A stretch of 64,000 nucleotides of DNA from Chitinophagaceae bacterium (lineage in GTDB: Bacteria > Bacteroidota > Bacteroidia > Chitinophagales > Chitinophagaceae): positions 1 to 64,000 of the forward strand of contig SEAC01000030.1 in NCBI GenBank assembly GCA_004173235.1, in the 5' to 3' direction. The notes under the pieces are model-generated. The model did not search any database, was not told the DNA's origin, and was given only the letters and a program-made list of their open reading frames with translations. Shown in pieces: positions 43,460-51,962 of the stretch (the stretch's first letter is position 1; every line of letters begins with the position of its first letter). A program made the translations under genes and the position numbers.

Positions 43460-43840
43460 TGCGCATTGTAAACGGCGCTTATTCGGTAGATGTTTTTACG
43501 GTGACTCATTTCATTCAGTCTTCGACTTGCGCGACGGCCACTTTTTGTTGGTGTGTGTGTCCTACGCAGAGTGTGTCAATGCTCGCCAACGATAGATACT
43601 GTTCGGCATCTGTCAACACAGCGGGTCACTTGTGCACAGAGCGGGGCTTTGGGAAGCCGCGAACATTCCTTTTTTCGTATGGCCAAACAGATGGCAGCTC
43701 GCTGGAGAACCGTTTTGCATAATAGGCTGCGGTTGTGCTATGGCCACTCCGACGATTGCGTCGTCCTGTTCGGAACAATCCCGGGATACCTGGATTCCCG
43801 GTTCGTCAAAGACAAAGCCGGTAGTGATCCTGCTGCCTGA
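43460..43840. other. About 380 bp without a supportable gene
   Basis: Short reading frames occur on the plus strand but none has a recognisable domain, stable codon bias or plausible start. I see no RNA gene. Confidence 0.5.
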
Positions 43841-44326
43841 TTACTCCGCCTCTTTCAACAATTCCTCCAGGTCGAGCGGCAGCGTCACCATCTTCAGACT
43901 TCCATCCGCTTCAAGAGGCCATTGATCTTGTGGCCGGTCCCAGTAAAGCTCCACACCATTGCCATCGGGATCATCGAGGTAAAGTGCTTCAGACACCCCA
44001 TGGTCCGAAGCCCCGGTTAGTGGATAGCGTGCGTCCAGCAGGCGCTTGAGGATGCGCGCGAGGTCGGCGCGGGTGGGGTAGAGGATGGCCGTGTGGTACA
44101 GTCCCGGAGCTGAGCCCGCTGCCGGGCCGGAGCCCTTGCTGTGCCAGGTGTTGAGCCCGATATGGTGATGATACCCGCCTGCCGAAACGAAGGCCGCACC
44201 CGCGCCATAACGCTGCGTAAGCTCGAACCCAAGCAGTTCGCGGTAGAAGCCGAGCGAACGCTCCAGGTCGGAGACTTTGAGATGCACGTGCCCGATGCGG
44301 GTCTGCGGCGGAATACGGTAGTCCAT
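43841..44326 (-). CDS. VOC-family (glyoxalase/CatE-like) metalloenzyme
   Basis: 161 residues with two betaalphabetabetabeta modules. The first starts 'RIGHVHLKVSDLERSLGFYRE' and ends 'GYHHHIGLNTW'. The second contains 'GLYHTAILYPT' and 'YLDDPDGNGVELYWD'. Candidate metal ligands are His13 or His15, His78 and Glu126. The pattern resembles CatE-like ring-cleaving dioxygenases, but a short single protein could equally be a glyoxalase or fosfomycin-resistance relative. No aromatic-degradation genes are nearby. Confidence 0.88.
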   Translation of the reverse strand: MDYRIPPQTRIGHVHLKVSDLERSLGFYRELLGFELTQRYGAGAAFVSAGGYHHHIGLNTWHSKGSGPAAGSAPGLYHTAILYPTRADLARILKRLLDARYPLTGASDHGVSEALYLDDPDGNGVELYWDRPQDQWPLEADGSLKMVTLPLDLEELLKEAE

Positions 44327-44451
44327 CTTGCTGTTTTATATGCAACTAAAGTTACACTCCTTCTATTAAAGGAGCCAATCGCGTCTTTCACAAAAAAGCA
44401 GGACGCTGTAACCTTTTCCAACGATCGTACTCTATTTGAAAAACCGCAATC

Positions 44452-44721
44452 ATGCTGTACGTCGCCATCGCCCTTTTTGCATTCGCCGCCGGGCTCGGCA
44501 TCCTCATCCTCAAAAACTGGCTTACCTCCGCCGATACGAGCCGCGGCATCGTATATGCCCACGGTGTGTTTGCCGCCGCGGGGCTCGGCCTGCTCCTGTA
44601 CGCCTGGTCTAAACACCCTTCCGCAATGCTCCGCAACAGCCTCCTGCTGTTGGTTGTAGCAGCGCTCGGAGGATTTTACATGTTCTTCCGCGACTTAAAA
44701 GGGAAGTTCAGTCCCACCTGA
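44452..44721 (+). CDS. Small three-helix membrane protein
   Basis: 89 residues with three hydrophobic segments (about 2-20, 36-53 and 62-80). Charged 'KNWLTSADTSRG' and 'RDLKGKFSPT' flank the first and last. I do not recognise the family. It lies 75 bases upstream of a DUF2231 membrane gene and may belong with it. Confidence 0.72.
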   Translation: MLYVAIALFAFAAGLGILILKNWLTSADTSRGIVYAHGVFAAAGLGLLLYAWSKHPSAMLRNSLLLLVVAALGGFYMFFRDLKGKFSPT

Positions 44722-44796
44722 CTTGCGGTGTTGCATGGGCTGCTCGCGGTCGCCGGCTTCGCCCTGTTGGTTTTCACAATAGTATAAATACGGAAT

Positions 44797-45231
44797 ATGC
44801 GTTTAGCCGGACATCCACTGCACCCGCTGCTGGTGCACTTTCCAACCGCCTTGCTTCCCATGGAGTTCGTGTTGCAGCTGCTGCATCGCAATGGCGATCC
44901 GTCCTTTTATGCGGCCGCTTACTACTGCCTCTGGGGGGCGCTCGTTGGCGGGGCCGGCGCATTGCTCACCGGGTTGGCAGACAGCTTTGCCGTTGCCAGG
45001 GAGAACCCCAAAACGCCGCCTACACTGCTTTACCACGCATCATTGAATGCAGTCGTGCTCCTTTGCTATGGCGTACTGTTGGCAAAGGAGGCCGCCCTTT
45101 TCCCGCGCATCTACGCTGGCGGCGGTTTATGGCTGCGCGGTATTTTGCTGGCGCTGCTCTTTTTCGGAAATTACCTGGGTGGCAGGCTGATCTATCGGTT
45201 TGGCGCAGGTATCAAAATCGATAGACCATGA
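44797..45231 (+). CDS. DUF2231-like membrane protein
   Basis: 144 residues starting 'RLAGHPLHPLLVHFPTALLP', the family signature with conserved histidines, followed by four transmembrane helices. DUF2231 proteins are inner-membrane proteins, sometimes linked to haem or redox functions; the role is unknown. The stop overlaps the sigma factor ATG by four bases (ATGA 45228-45231). Confidence 0.85.
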   Translation: MRLAGHPLHPLLVHFPTALLPMEFVLQLLHRNGDPSFYAAAYYCLWGALVGGAGALLTGLADSFAVARENPKTPPTLLYHASLNAVVLLCYGVLLAKEAALFPRIYAGGGLWLRGILLALLFFGNYLGGRLIYRFGAGIKIDRP

Positions 45232-45899
45232 ACGAACAAAACGTCGTCCCCGCCGGTTATGTAAGCGATGAGGAACTGGTGCAACGCGTGTGCGCCGGCG
45301 AGATGGTGCTCTTTGAGCTGCTGATCCGCCGCTACAACGGGCTGCTTTACAAGGTGGCGCGAAGCTATGGGTTTGGTCACGAAGATGCGGAGGATCTGAT
45401 GCAGGAAACGCACCTCGCGGCTTACACAAACCTGAAAGGTTTTCGGCGCGCTGCTTCGTATCGCACCTGGCTCACACGCATCCATCTCAACCGCTGCTAC
45501 CACAAGCAACGGAAGGAAGAGCAACGTACCCCTGTCCCGGAGGCAACAACGGAGCCGGTAGGCGATGCTGCGCTCGATGTCACGCGGCGCGAGTTGGGGC
45601 GCGTGATCGAGGAGAGCCTGCAGGCGCTGCCTCTATGCTACCGCAGCGTGTTCGTGCTCCGCGAGGTGGAAGGGTTCAGTGTGGCAGAAGTTGCGGACCT
45701 CCTGGGCATTACGCCGGTGAACGTCAAAGTGCGCAGCAACCGTGCGCGGGCACTGTTGCAAAAAGGCCTTGAGCAACGCTACAGCAAAGCCGACCTCTAT
45801 GCCTTCCATTTAAAATACTGCGATAAGATCGTGCATTATGTTATTGAAAGAATACACAGCTACCCAAACGATGCAGGTGAAGCAATTCGTCAGCAATGA
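45228..45899 (+). CDS. ECF-type RNA polymerase sigma factor
   Basis: 223 residues. Region 2 contains 'FELLIRRYNGLLYKVARSYGF' and 'HEDAEDLMQETHLAAYTNL' (the -10 recognition helix follows). Region 4 contains 'LPLCYRSVFVLREVEGFSVAEVADLLG' with the HTH. A ~40-residue C-terminal extension ('YSKADLYAFHLKYCDKIVHYV') exceeds the ECF core and could be a sensory tail. No anti-sigma factor is recognisable nearby. It is translationally coupled to the DUF2231 gene and overlaps the next small gene. Confidence 0.93.
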   Translation: MNEQNVVPAGYVSDEELVQRVCAGEMVLFELLIRRYNGLLYKVARSYGFGHEDAEDLMQETHLAAYTNLKGFRRAASYRTWLTRIHLNRCYHKQRKEEQRTPVPEATTEPVGDAALDVTRRELGRVIEESLQALPLCYRSVFVLREVEGFSVAEVADLLGITPVNVKVRSNRARALLQKGLEQRYSKADLYAFHLKYCDKIVHYVIERIHSYPNDAGEAIRQQ

Positions 45900-46029
45900 T
45901 CCCGCCGATGCGGCGCGCGCCCTTTCCGAGTGGCTCGATACCAACGATGCCGAAGTGTGCCAGCTTGCACAATCGCAAGGCGAAAAGCAGGGGCGCTTCC
46001 TGTTCGTCATCACCGTGCTCTATCGTTGA
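45838..46029 (+). CDS. Small protein overlapping the sigma factor end
   Basis: 63 residues, or 52 if ATG 45871 is used (MQVKQFVSNDP). The unique part ('DAARALSEWLDTNDAEVCQLAQ') has codon use like real genes of this genome and ends in a beta-like 'GRFLFVITVLYR'. It overlaps the sigma gene by 62 bases out of frame. No known domain. Position suggests it could modulate the sigma factor, but that is only inference. Confidence 0.5.
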   Translation: MLLKEYTATQTMQVKQFVSNDPADAARALSEWLDTNDAEVCQLAQSQGEKQGRFLFVITVLYR

Positions 46030-46061
46030 TGCCCTCCTGCGCGGCCACCATCCAACCCCGT

Positions 46062-46095
46062 TCCGGCTACAACGAACCGTGATCCGGCTACATCG
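46062..46095 (+). promoter_or_regulatory. AraC-type direct repeats upstream of the SDR gene
   Basis: TCCGGCTACAACG (46062-46074) and TCCGGCTACATCG (46083-46095) differ at one position and are spaced 21 bp, two helical turns. That is the usual spacing of AraC-family half-sites, and an AraC gene follows the SDR gene. Confidence 0.5.
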
Positions 46096-46139
46096 CCGTC
46101 TCCTTCTTCTTCGAGTTTTGTTCCATGAAACAATCTTAT

Positions 46140-46997
46140 ATGGAACAGCAAACACAATTGGAAAGCGGCGCCCGCACCGAGGCAAAGGTGTGGTTCATTA
46201 CCGGCGCCTCGCGCGGCTTCGGCCGCATCTGGACGGAGGCTGCACTCGAACGCGGCGACCTTGTTGCGGCCACGGCGCGCTCGGTTGAAAGCATCAAAGA
46301 CCTCAACGGGCGGTACGGCGACCGGGTGCTCACCCTTGCGCTCGACGTGACCAATGCCCGCCAGGTGCAGGAAGCAGTGACTACAGCCCATCGCCACTTC
46401 GGACGATTGGATATCGTGTGCAACAATGCCGGCTATTCATTGGTGGGTACGGTAGAAGAGGCCAGCCTCGACGAAGTGCGGGCGTTGTATGAAACGAATA
46501 TAATAGGAGCGGTATCCGTTATCCAGGCAGCGCTGCCGCTGCTGCGCGCACAGGGCTTTGGTCACATTCTGGGCACGTCGAGCAGCCTCGGGCACCTTAC
46601 GCAGCCCGTCATCGGATATTATTGCTCCTCCAAATGGGCCTTCGAGGCCATCCATGAAAGCCTTGCCGCCGAAGTGGCGCAGTTCGGCATCAAGGTAACG
46701 CTGCTTGAGCCGGGCGCCTATGCCACCGAGTTCGGCAGTCCGCAATCCCTCCGGCTGGCAACGTCCATCGAAGCCTATGATGCTTTCAAGAGCGCGTTCG
46801 TAGCACGGTTGCGCGGCCTCCAGCGGGGCAACCCCGCCGCAACCGCCGCCGCGGTGCTCCAGGTAGCAGACGCTGCAAACCCGCCCCTGCGGCTGTTTTT
46901 AGGGAGTGCGTGCCTGCCCGAAGTGCGCAACGCTTATGCCACGCGCCTGGCCGGTTGGGAAGAATGGGCTGAAGTGTCCAATGCCGCACAGGGCTGA
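46140..46997 (+). CDS. Short-chain dehydrogenase/reductase
   Basis: About 285 residues from ATG 46140; ATG 46125 would add five. The NAD(P)-binding motif is 'FITGASRGFGR' (TGxxxGxG), then 'VCNNAGYSLVG' (NNAG), a catalytic Ser in 'LGTSSSLGHL' and Tyr-x-x-x-Lys in 'YYCSSKWAFEA'. This is the classical SDR tetrad. Substrate unknown. An AraC-family regulator is encoded 84 bases downstream, and 21-bp-spaced repeats lie upstream, so it is probably AraC-controlled. Confidence 0.93.
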   Translation: MEQQTQLESGARTEAKVWFITGASRGFGRIWTEAALERGDLVAATARSVESIKDLNGRYGDRVLTLALDVTNARQVQEAVTTAHRHFGRLDIVCNNAGYSLVGTVEEASLDEVRALYETNIIGAVSVIQAALPLLRAQGFGHILGTSSSLGHLTQPVIGYYCSSKWAFEAIHESLAAEVAQFGIKVTLLEPGAYATEFGSPQSLRLATSIEAYDAFKSAFVARLRGLQRGNPAATAAAVLQVADAANPPLRLFLGSACLPEVRNAYATRLAGWEEWAEVSNAAQG

Positions 46998-47080
46998 AGA
47001 AAGAGGATCGGCATCGGATCACTCCCGGTTCCGATCTTTGAAGAGACAGCGTTGGCTAGCGGATACAAATCGGAAGGTAT

Positions 47081-47989
47081 ATGAAACATCCCCTGTTCAA
47101 AAGCATTGCAGAAGCACACCGCACCATGGGGCTCCCCGCGCCCCGGCATCCTTTGATCAGCCTCGTGGGCAGCGCGCAGGTTGCTTCCGTGCCGCACCCG
47201 CTCCAGGGGTCGCACGTGCTCAATTTCTACAAGATCTCCTACAATCCCAACGCCGGCGGCAGGCTTCGTTATGGACACCACCACTTCGATTTCGATGAGG
47301 GCGGGCTGCTCTTCGCAGCGCCCAACCAGGTGGTTGGACAATACGATGAAGAAGAGGACGGCAGCGACAACTGTTCGCTCTACGCCTTGCTGATCCATCC
47401 CGATTTCTTCCTGGGCTATCCGCTTGCGCGGGAGATACGCTCGTATGGATTCTTTTCGTACGCTACCAACGAAGCGCTGCATCTTTCGGAAGAAGAGAAA
47501 TCCATCGTCGTTTCCATCTTTGAAATGATCGCGCAGGAATTGAATAGCCGCATCGACGATTTCAGCCAGGACGTGGTGATCGCGCAGATCGGTCTTTTGC
47601 TGAATTACGCCAACCGTTTCTACAAGCGCCAGTTCATTACGCGCAAGAGCGTCAACAACGAAGTGCTCCAAAAGATCGACGACCTGCTGCAAAGCTGGTT
47701 CGACGATGCGCTGAACACCGGGCTTCCTACGGTGCGCTACCTCGCCGATGCCGTGCACCTCACACCCAATTACCTGAGCGATATGTTGCGTGCACAGGTG
47801 GGGCAAAGTGCGCAGCATTACATTCACGGCAAGCTGATCGAAAGAGCCAAGGAGCTGCTCTCCGCTACCGGGCTTACGGTTAGCGAAGTGGCCTATGCGC
47901 TCGGCTTCGAACACACGCAATCGTTCAGCAAACTGTTCAAGGCAAAAACAAACCTGTCGCCGCTCGAATTCAGGAAGGCTTTCAACTGA
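47081..47989 (+). CDS. AraC-family transcriptional regulator
   Basis: 302 residues. The N-terminal cupin-like sensing domain (1-~180) has 'GGRLRYGHHHFDFDEGGLLFAAP', typical of AraC effector domains. The C-terminal ~100 residues hold two HTH motifs: 'RYLADAVHLTPNYLSDMLRAQVG' and 'LTVSEVAYALGFEHTQSFSKLF', ending 'SPLEFRKAF'. It most likely regulates the adjacent SDR gene through the repeats at 46062-46095. Confidence 0.93.
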   Translation: MKHPLFKSIAEAHRTMGLPAPRHPLISLVGSAQVASVPHPLQGSHVLNFYKISYNPNAGGRLRYGHHHFDFDEGGLLFAAPNQVVGQYDEEEDGSDNCSLYALLIHPDFFLGYPLAREIRSYGFFSYATNEALHLSEEEKSIVVSIFEMIAQELNSRIDDFSQDVVIAQIGLLLNYANRFYKRQFITRKSVNNEVLQKIDDLLQSWFDDALNTGLPTVRYLADAVHLTPNYLSDMLRAQVGQSAQHYIHGKLIERAKELLSATGLTVSEVAYALGFEHTQSFSKLFKAKTNLSPLEFRKAFN

Positions 47990-48003
47990 CTGGGCTTGCG
48001 TCA

Positions 48004-48015
48004 CCGTAGATCTAC
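48004..48015 (+). repeat. CCGTAGATCTAC motif between AraC and DUF6929-like genes
   Basis: One of the few intergenic copies of the CCGTA-N4-TAC element, between two convergent genes. Confidence 0.45.
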
Positions 48016-48021
48016 AACTTA

Positions 48022-48960
48022 TCAGGGTGGTGGAAGGCGCAGCTCGAGCAAGGTGGAAGCCCCGTCGTCGTTGTCGGCTACTGCAAGCACCTGGAGGCTG
48101 CCGTCGTTGTTGCGGCGCAGCAGGTCGAGCGATTCCACTTTTTCCTTGCGGGGGAGTCCTTTGTCATCACGGAGCAACCAGGTTTTGAGCAGGCGCCCTT
48201 CGTGCACCGAGTAAACTCCGATGAAGGAGCCCAACACCTCGCCATCCCTGGTCCAGTCGTGCGTGTCCTCCACCGAGGCGCAGATGAGCAACTGGCTTTC
48301 GTTGAGTGTGCAGGCGCCGGAAACGCGTGCTGCCTTTCCACGGATCGTGGGCAGTTGCAGCTGACGCACACGCACCGACGGTAGAAATACGGTATCGCTG
48401 TTAATGCTCCGCAGCAGGTGCGCGATGGGAAATGCGAACACCGAATTGCTGCCGCGGTTGAAGAGGTAGAGCGTATCACCCGCAAGCGCCGCGCCTTCGA
48501 TGTTCCAGGCCCCTTGCGCAATCGCGCTCCGCTGCCTGAGTGCTTCGTACACTTTTTCGAGCGAAAGGATTCGCGCGGTGCCCGGGTGGTTGAGCGGCCA
48601 GCTGAGCGCGCTGTCGCAGTTGGTGTTGCGGCTTCCCGATCCGAGTGCGATCAGCGTGGGCCCTGTTGCGCTTTCGATCCACACACTTGCTTCGAAGTCG
48701 TGCTTACGCGCGCGGGGCTCACGGAATAGGTGGTAATCGAGTCCGGCCACCGGCAATTTTTGCACGCTGCTGTCGCCTGCCTGGAAGCGGTAGACCCCCG
48801 TTGCATCATCTCCTACGAGGTATGCCGTGTCTCCGCGCAGCAGCAGCGCCGAGCCCGAGGGGGCGGCTGCGAGACGCGTGCGACGAACCACTTCCAGCTC
48901 GGTGGGAGCGGGGCGGCAGGAGCAAAGTATCGCCAGCAGAAGGAGACAGGCTCGAATCAT
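48022..48960 (-). CDS. DUF6929-like lipoprotein (beta-propeller-like)
   Basis: About 312 residues from ATG 48960 (MIRACLLLLAILCSC), with the lipobox Cys near residue 15. The body is a series of beta-rich repeats ('DTAYLVGDDATGVYRF', 'GDTLYLFNRGSNSVFAF', 'AVADNDDGASTLLEL') resembling a propeller. I believe it belongs to the Bacteroidota DUF6929 group, but cannot confirm. Function unknown. The next gene, an SdiA-regulated-domain protein, is 49 bases upstream in the same direction; both look like envelope propellers and may be cotranscribed. Confidence 0.72.
   Translation of the reverse strand: MIRACLLLLAILCSCRPAPTELEVVRRTRLAAAPSGSALLLRGDTAYLVGDDATGVYRFQAGDSSVQKLPVAGLDYHLFREPRARKHDFEASVWIESATGPTLIALGSGSRNTNCDSALSWPLNHPGTARILSLEKVYEALRQRSAIAQGAWNIEGAALAGDTLYLFNRGSNSVFAFPIAHLLRSINSDTVFLPSVRVRQLQLPTIRGKAARVSGACTLNESQLLICASVEDTHDWTRDGEVLGSFIGVYSVHEGRLLKTWLLRDDKGLPRKEKVESLDLLRRNNDGSLQVLAVADNDDGASTLLELRLPPP
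48381..48392 (-). repeat. CCGTATTTCTAC motif (minus strand)
   Basis: Inside the DUF6929-like gene, read Val-Phe-Leu with the CTA codon on the coding strand. Confidence 0.6.
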
Positions 48961-49008
48961 TGCCGCAATATTAGCGCAGGATCCGAAAGACAACGCGCTC
49001 ATCACTGC

Positions 49009-49866
49009 TTACTGCAGCTGCACGCGTGCCAGCGTTCCGGGGTGCTTCTTTGTTCCTTCACTCGAAAGGTAGAGGTCGCCGTTGGGCGCAAAGCAAAGTC
49101 CTTCGGGTTGCGGAAAGAGCGACTTGTCGAGCTGGATGCTTTGCGTTACGGCTCCATCATTGTCGGTACGCAGCAGCAGCGACCTCGGGCCGTCCAGCAC
49201 ATACAGGCCTTCGCCCCCGGGGGCTAGCACGATATCGGAAGGCCGCACCGTTCCCTTTCCTTTTTTCTTTCCCTCCGTTGCACCTGAAATATAGTAGACC
49301 GCTTTGCTGTCGAACGTTTTGCTTTTGAGATCGAAAGCATACACGCCCTTTCGCTGCGGGTCGGTGAGGTCCTGCTCTTTGACGCCAACCAGCAACCGGT
49401 TGTTTGCTGCATCGTAGGCCAGCGATTCGCAGTCATTGCGGCTGCTGAACGGTCCCTCGAAAGTTTTAACAGATGGTTCGTTGCCTCCGGGCTTCACCTC
49501 GAAAAGGGTGCCGTCGCTGCGTAGCGCATAATACACACTTCCTGCGAGCGTGAGCCCTTCGAAATCTCCTTTCCCCGTAAAGCGCAGCTGATCGGTGACC
49601 CGGCCCGCGGCCACATCGAAGAAATAGATGACTCCGTCGTTGTCTTCGATGCACGCAATGCGGTCATCGCCGGCCCAGGTTATGGCGGATACTTCCAGGA
49701 GCTCTTCCGGGAGCGACCAGTGTTTTTGCACGTGCACACTGCCTGTTGTCATTGCCGCGGTCATCGTTTTGGCGCGTGGCTCTGCACTGGCCCCGTTGTA
49801 CCAAAAATACATGCCAAACAGCGCCACCACTACGGCGCCGATGCCGATCATATCTCCTCTTCTCAT
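49009..49866 (-). CDS. SdiA-regulated-domain (YjiK-like) membrane-anchored protein
   Basis: 285 residues. An N-terminal transmembrane anchor (IGIGAVVVALFGMYFWY) precedes a beta-propeller domain. The domain includes 'ISAITWAGDDRI'-like blades, 'GDFEGLTLAGSVYYAL', 'ESLAYDAANNRLLVGVKE' and 'PSDIVLAPGGEGLYVLDG', which match the SdiA-regulated domain family. The acidic 'D-F-E-G' and 'P-E-G-L' loops are typical. Probably a periplasmic or surface protein binding an unknown ligand, sometimes involved in adhesion. Confidence 0.83.
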   Translation of the reverse strand: MRRGDMIGIGAVVVALFGMYFWYNGASAEPRAKTMTAAMTTGSVHVQKHWSLPEELLEVSAITWAGDDRIACIEDNDGVIYFFDVAAGRVTDQLRFTGKGDFEGLTLAGSVYYALRSDGTLFEVKPGGNEPSVKTFEGPFSSRNDCESLAYDAANNRLLVGVKEQDLTDPQRKGVYAFDLKSKTFDSKAVYYISGATEGKKKGKGTVRPSDIVLAPGGEGLYVLDGPRSLLLRTDNDGAVTQSIQLDKSLFPQPEGLCFAPNGDLYLSSEGTKKHPGTLARVQLQ

Positions 49867-49998
49867 AGTATTCGTCTTAAGAATGGTAAGTCTCGCAAAG
49901 AAAGTGCCGCGTCGGCCTGCAATGCGGATTTTGGTTGCAACCCGAATGGCAGTACCTTAGCCGCACTGCTGCTTGCTGCCTAAAACTCACCGATTGCC

Positions 49999-51939
49999 AT
50001 GGTTCACCGGACATTGCTCTGGATCCTTCTCGTATGTGCAGCAGCCCTCCCGGCAAGCTCCCAGATCTGTACCGGGTCGCTCGGCGACCCGATCGTGAAT
50101 ATTACGTTTGGCGCCGGTGGCAACCCCGGACCACAGTTGCCCGCTTCGGTGGTAGGAGGCTACCAGTATGTTTCCGGCGATTGTCCCAACGACGGTTTCT
50201 ACACCGTCCGCAATGCTACGGTTGCGTGTTTCGGCAATTCGTGGCACGACGTTACCGCCGATCACACAGGAGATCCGAATGGCTACTTCATGCTCGTGAA
50301 TGCAAGCACGAGTCCAGGCGTGTTCTTCCAGGACACCATACGCGGGCTCTGCGCCGGCACCACCTACGAATTCTCGGCCTGGGTGCTCAACGTGCTGCGC
50401 AGTTCCTCCTGCGGCACCGGCGCTGTGCAGCCCAATCTTACCTTCCGCATCGAGGACCTTTCGGGAACCGTGTTGCGCACCTACAACAGCGGCACCATCG
50501 CGCCCTCATCGTCGCCGGAATGGCGGCAGTTTGGACTTTCCTTTACCACCCCTCCCACGGTGGGCACTGCTATTCTGCGGATCGTGAACAACGCACCCGG
50601 CGGTTGCGGCAACGATCTGCTGCTCGATGATATCAGCTTCCGCGCATGCGGTCCCATTCTTACGCCTTCGTTTACCGGGGGCACGGGCAGCACGCAAAAT
50701 GTATGCTTCGGGCAGGCCGCCTCGCTGCAGCTCAACGTCGGGCTATCCACCGGGTACAACAACCCGCGCTTTCAATGGCAGCAAAGCACCAATGGCGGCG
50801 CGTGGACGGATGTTGCCGGCGCCACCACGCAGGCTTATACGGCCAATATTCCAGCCGGTGCCGCTGCGGGTACCTATCGCTACCGCCTTGCAGTTGCCGA
50901 AAGTGCCAACTGGGGCACCAGCACCTGCACCGTTTACTCAACTCCGCTTACCATTTTCGTGGTGGGAAGACCCGCCAACCTCGCTGCGCGCAACAGCGGC
51001 CCCGCCTGCGCAGGCACGCAGGCGCAATTGACTGCCGAGGGCGGAGCCACGTACCAGTGGAGCGGCCCCGGCGGCTTCACTGCCAGTGGCAGCAGCGTGC
51101 CCGTGGGTCCGCTGTCGCTGGCGCAGGCTGGTGTATACAACGTGGTTGCTACCGACAATTTCGGTTGCAGCTGGAACGAGCGCACAACGTTGCAGGTGTT
51201 GCCGAAACCGGCGGCTTCGGTTGCCGACGATACGCTTTCCCTTTGTGCCGGCGCCTCTGTGCGGCTGTTTGCCGCTGGTGGATCGGCCTATCAATGGTCG
51301 CCGGCAGAGGGCTTGAGCGACGTTCTGAGCGCTCAGCCACTTGCTACGCCCGCCGACAGCACACGCTACGAGGTGGTGGTGACCAACAGTGATGGCTGCA
51401 CCGATACCGCCTCCGTAGAAATACAGGTGTGGCCACTGCCCCGGGCATTCGCCGGCCCGGACCGCGTGATCTTTCTCGGCGACAGCCTTCGCCTCGATGG
51501 TTCGGCAACCGGCGCCCCGGTAACGCTTGGATGGTCTCCCAATTACTTTTTGATAAACGCTTCGCAGGGCAGCGCTGCCGCAGCGCCGCAGGTGGATACG
51601 GCCTACGTGCTCACTGCCACTTCGCTGCTTGGCTGCGGGCCGCACAGCGATACGATGCGTGTCCGTGTGTTTCGCCGCATCGACGTTCCCAATGTGTTTA
51701 CCCCAAACGGCGACGGCCGCAATGACTTTTGGGCGATAGAAGCGCTGAAGGCTTACCGTAGTTATACGGTCGACCTGTTCAACCGTTTCGGACAATTGCT
51801 CCTTCATAGTGAAAGCCGCTTCGATGGCTGGGATGGCACGCTGAAGGGCAAGCCGCTTCCTTCGGGCACCTATTACTACGTGATCTCGATAGCAGACAGC
51901 GGCCAGCGCCTTAGCGGCTACGTGGACCTCCTGCGCTGA
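49999..51939 (+). CDS. T9SS type B surface protein with Ig-like domains
   Basis: 646 residues. A signal peptide (MVHRTLLWILLVCAAALPASSQ) is followed by an N-terminal beta-sandwich module ('GGYQYVSGDCPNDGFYTV', 'GNSWHDVTADHTGDPNGYFM'), common at the start of Chitinophagaceae surface proteins. Ig-like domains (about 215-550, with 'YQWSPAEGLSD'-type cores) come next. The C-terminal gliding-motility/type B T9SS domain is 'PNVFTPNGDGRNDFW' ... 'FDGWDGTLKGKPLPSGTYYY'. No PorP/SprF partner is adjacent. TACCTTAG about 40 bases upstream of the ATG is one mismatch from the -7 consensus. Confidence 0.9.
   Translation: MVHRTLLWILLVCAAALPASSQICTGSLGDPIVNITFGAGGNPGPQLPASVVGGYQYVSGDCPNDGFYTVRNATVACFGNSWHDVTADHTGDPNGYFMLVNASTSPGVFFQDTIRGLCAGTTYEFSAWVLNVLRSSSCGTGAVQPNLTFRIEDLSGTVLRTYNSGTIAPSSSPEWRQFGLSFTTPPTVGTAILRIVNNAPGGCGNDLLLDDISFRACGPILTPSFTGGTGSTQNVCFGQAASLQLNVGLSTGYNNPRFQWQQSTNGGAWTDVAGATTQAYTANIPAGAAAGTYRYRLAVAESANWGTSTCTVYSTPLTIFVVGRPANLAARNSGPACAGTQAQLTAEGGATYQWSGPGGFTASGSSVPVGPLSLAQAGVYNVVATDNFGCSWNERTTLQVLPKPAASVADDTLSLCAGASVRLFAAGGSAYQWSPAEGLSDVLSAQPLATPADSTRYEVVVTNSDGCTDTASVEIQVWPLPRAFAGPDRVIFLGDSLRLDGSATGAPVTLGWSPNYFLINASQGSAAAAPQVDTAYVLTATSLLGCGPHSDTMRVRVFRRIDVPNVFTPNGDGRNDFWAIEALKAYRSYTVDLFNRFGQLLLHSESRFDGWDGTLKGKPLPSGTYYYVISIADSGQRLSGYVDLLR
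51756..51769. repeat. CCGTA-GTTA-TACGG palindrome
   Basis: Full copy of the recurring motif, inside the T9SS type B gene. A related GTAGAAATAC core lies at 51415-51424. Confidence 0.6.
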
Positions 51940-51962
51940 AAAAGCCCTAGCTTGCCTGCCGG

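Noticed and set aside
43351-43840. Several short plus-strand frames between attR and the VOC gene
   Set aside because: No domain, no consistent codon bias, and they cross the attR site and the terminator.
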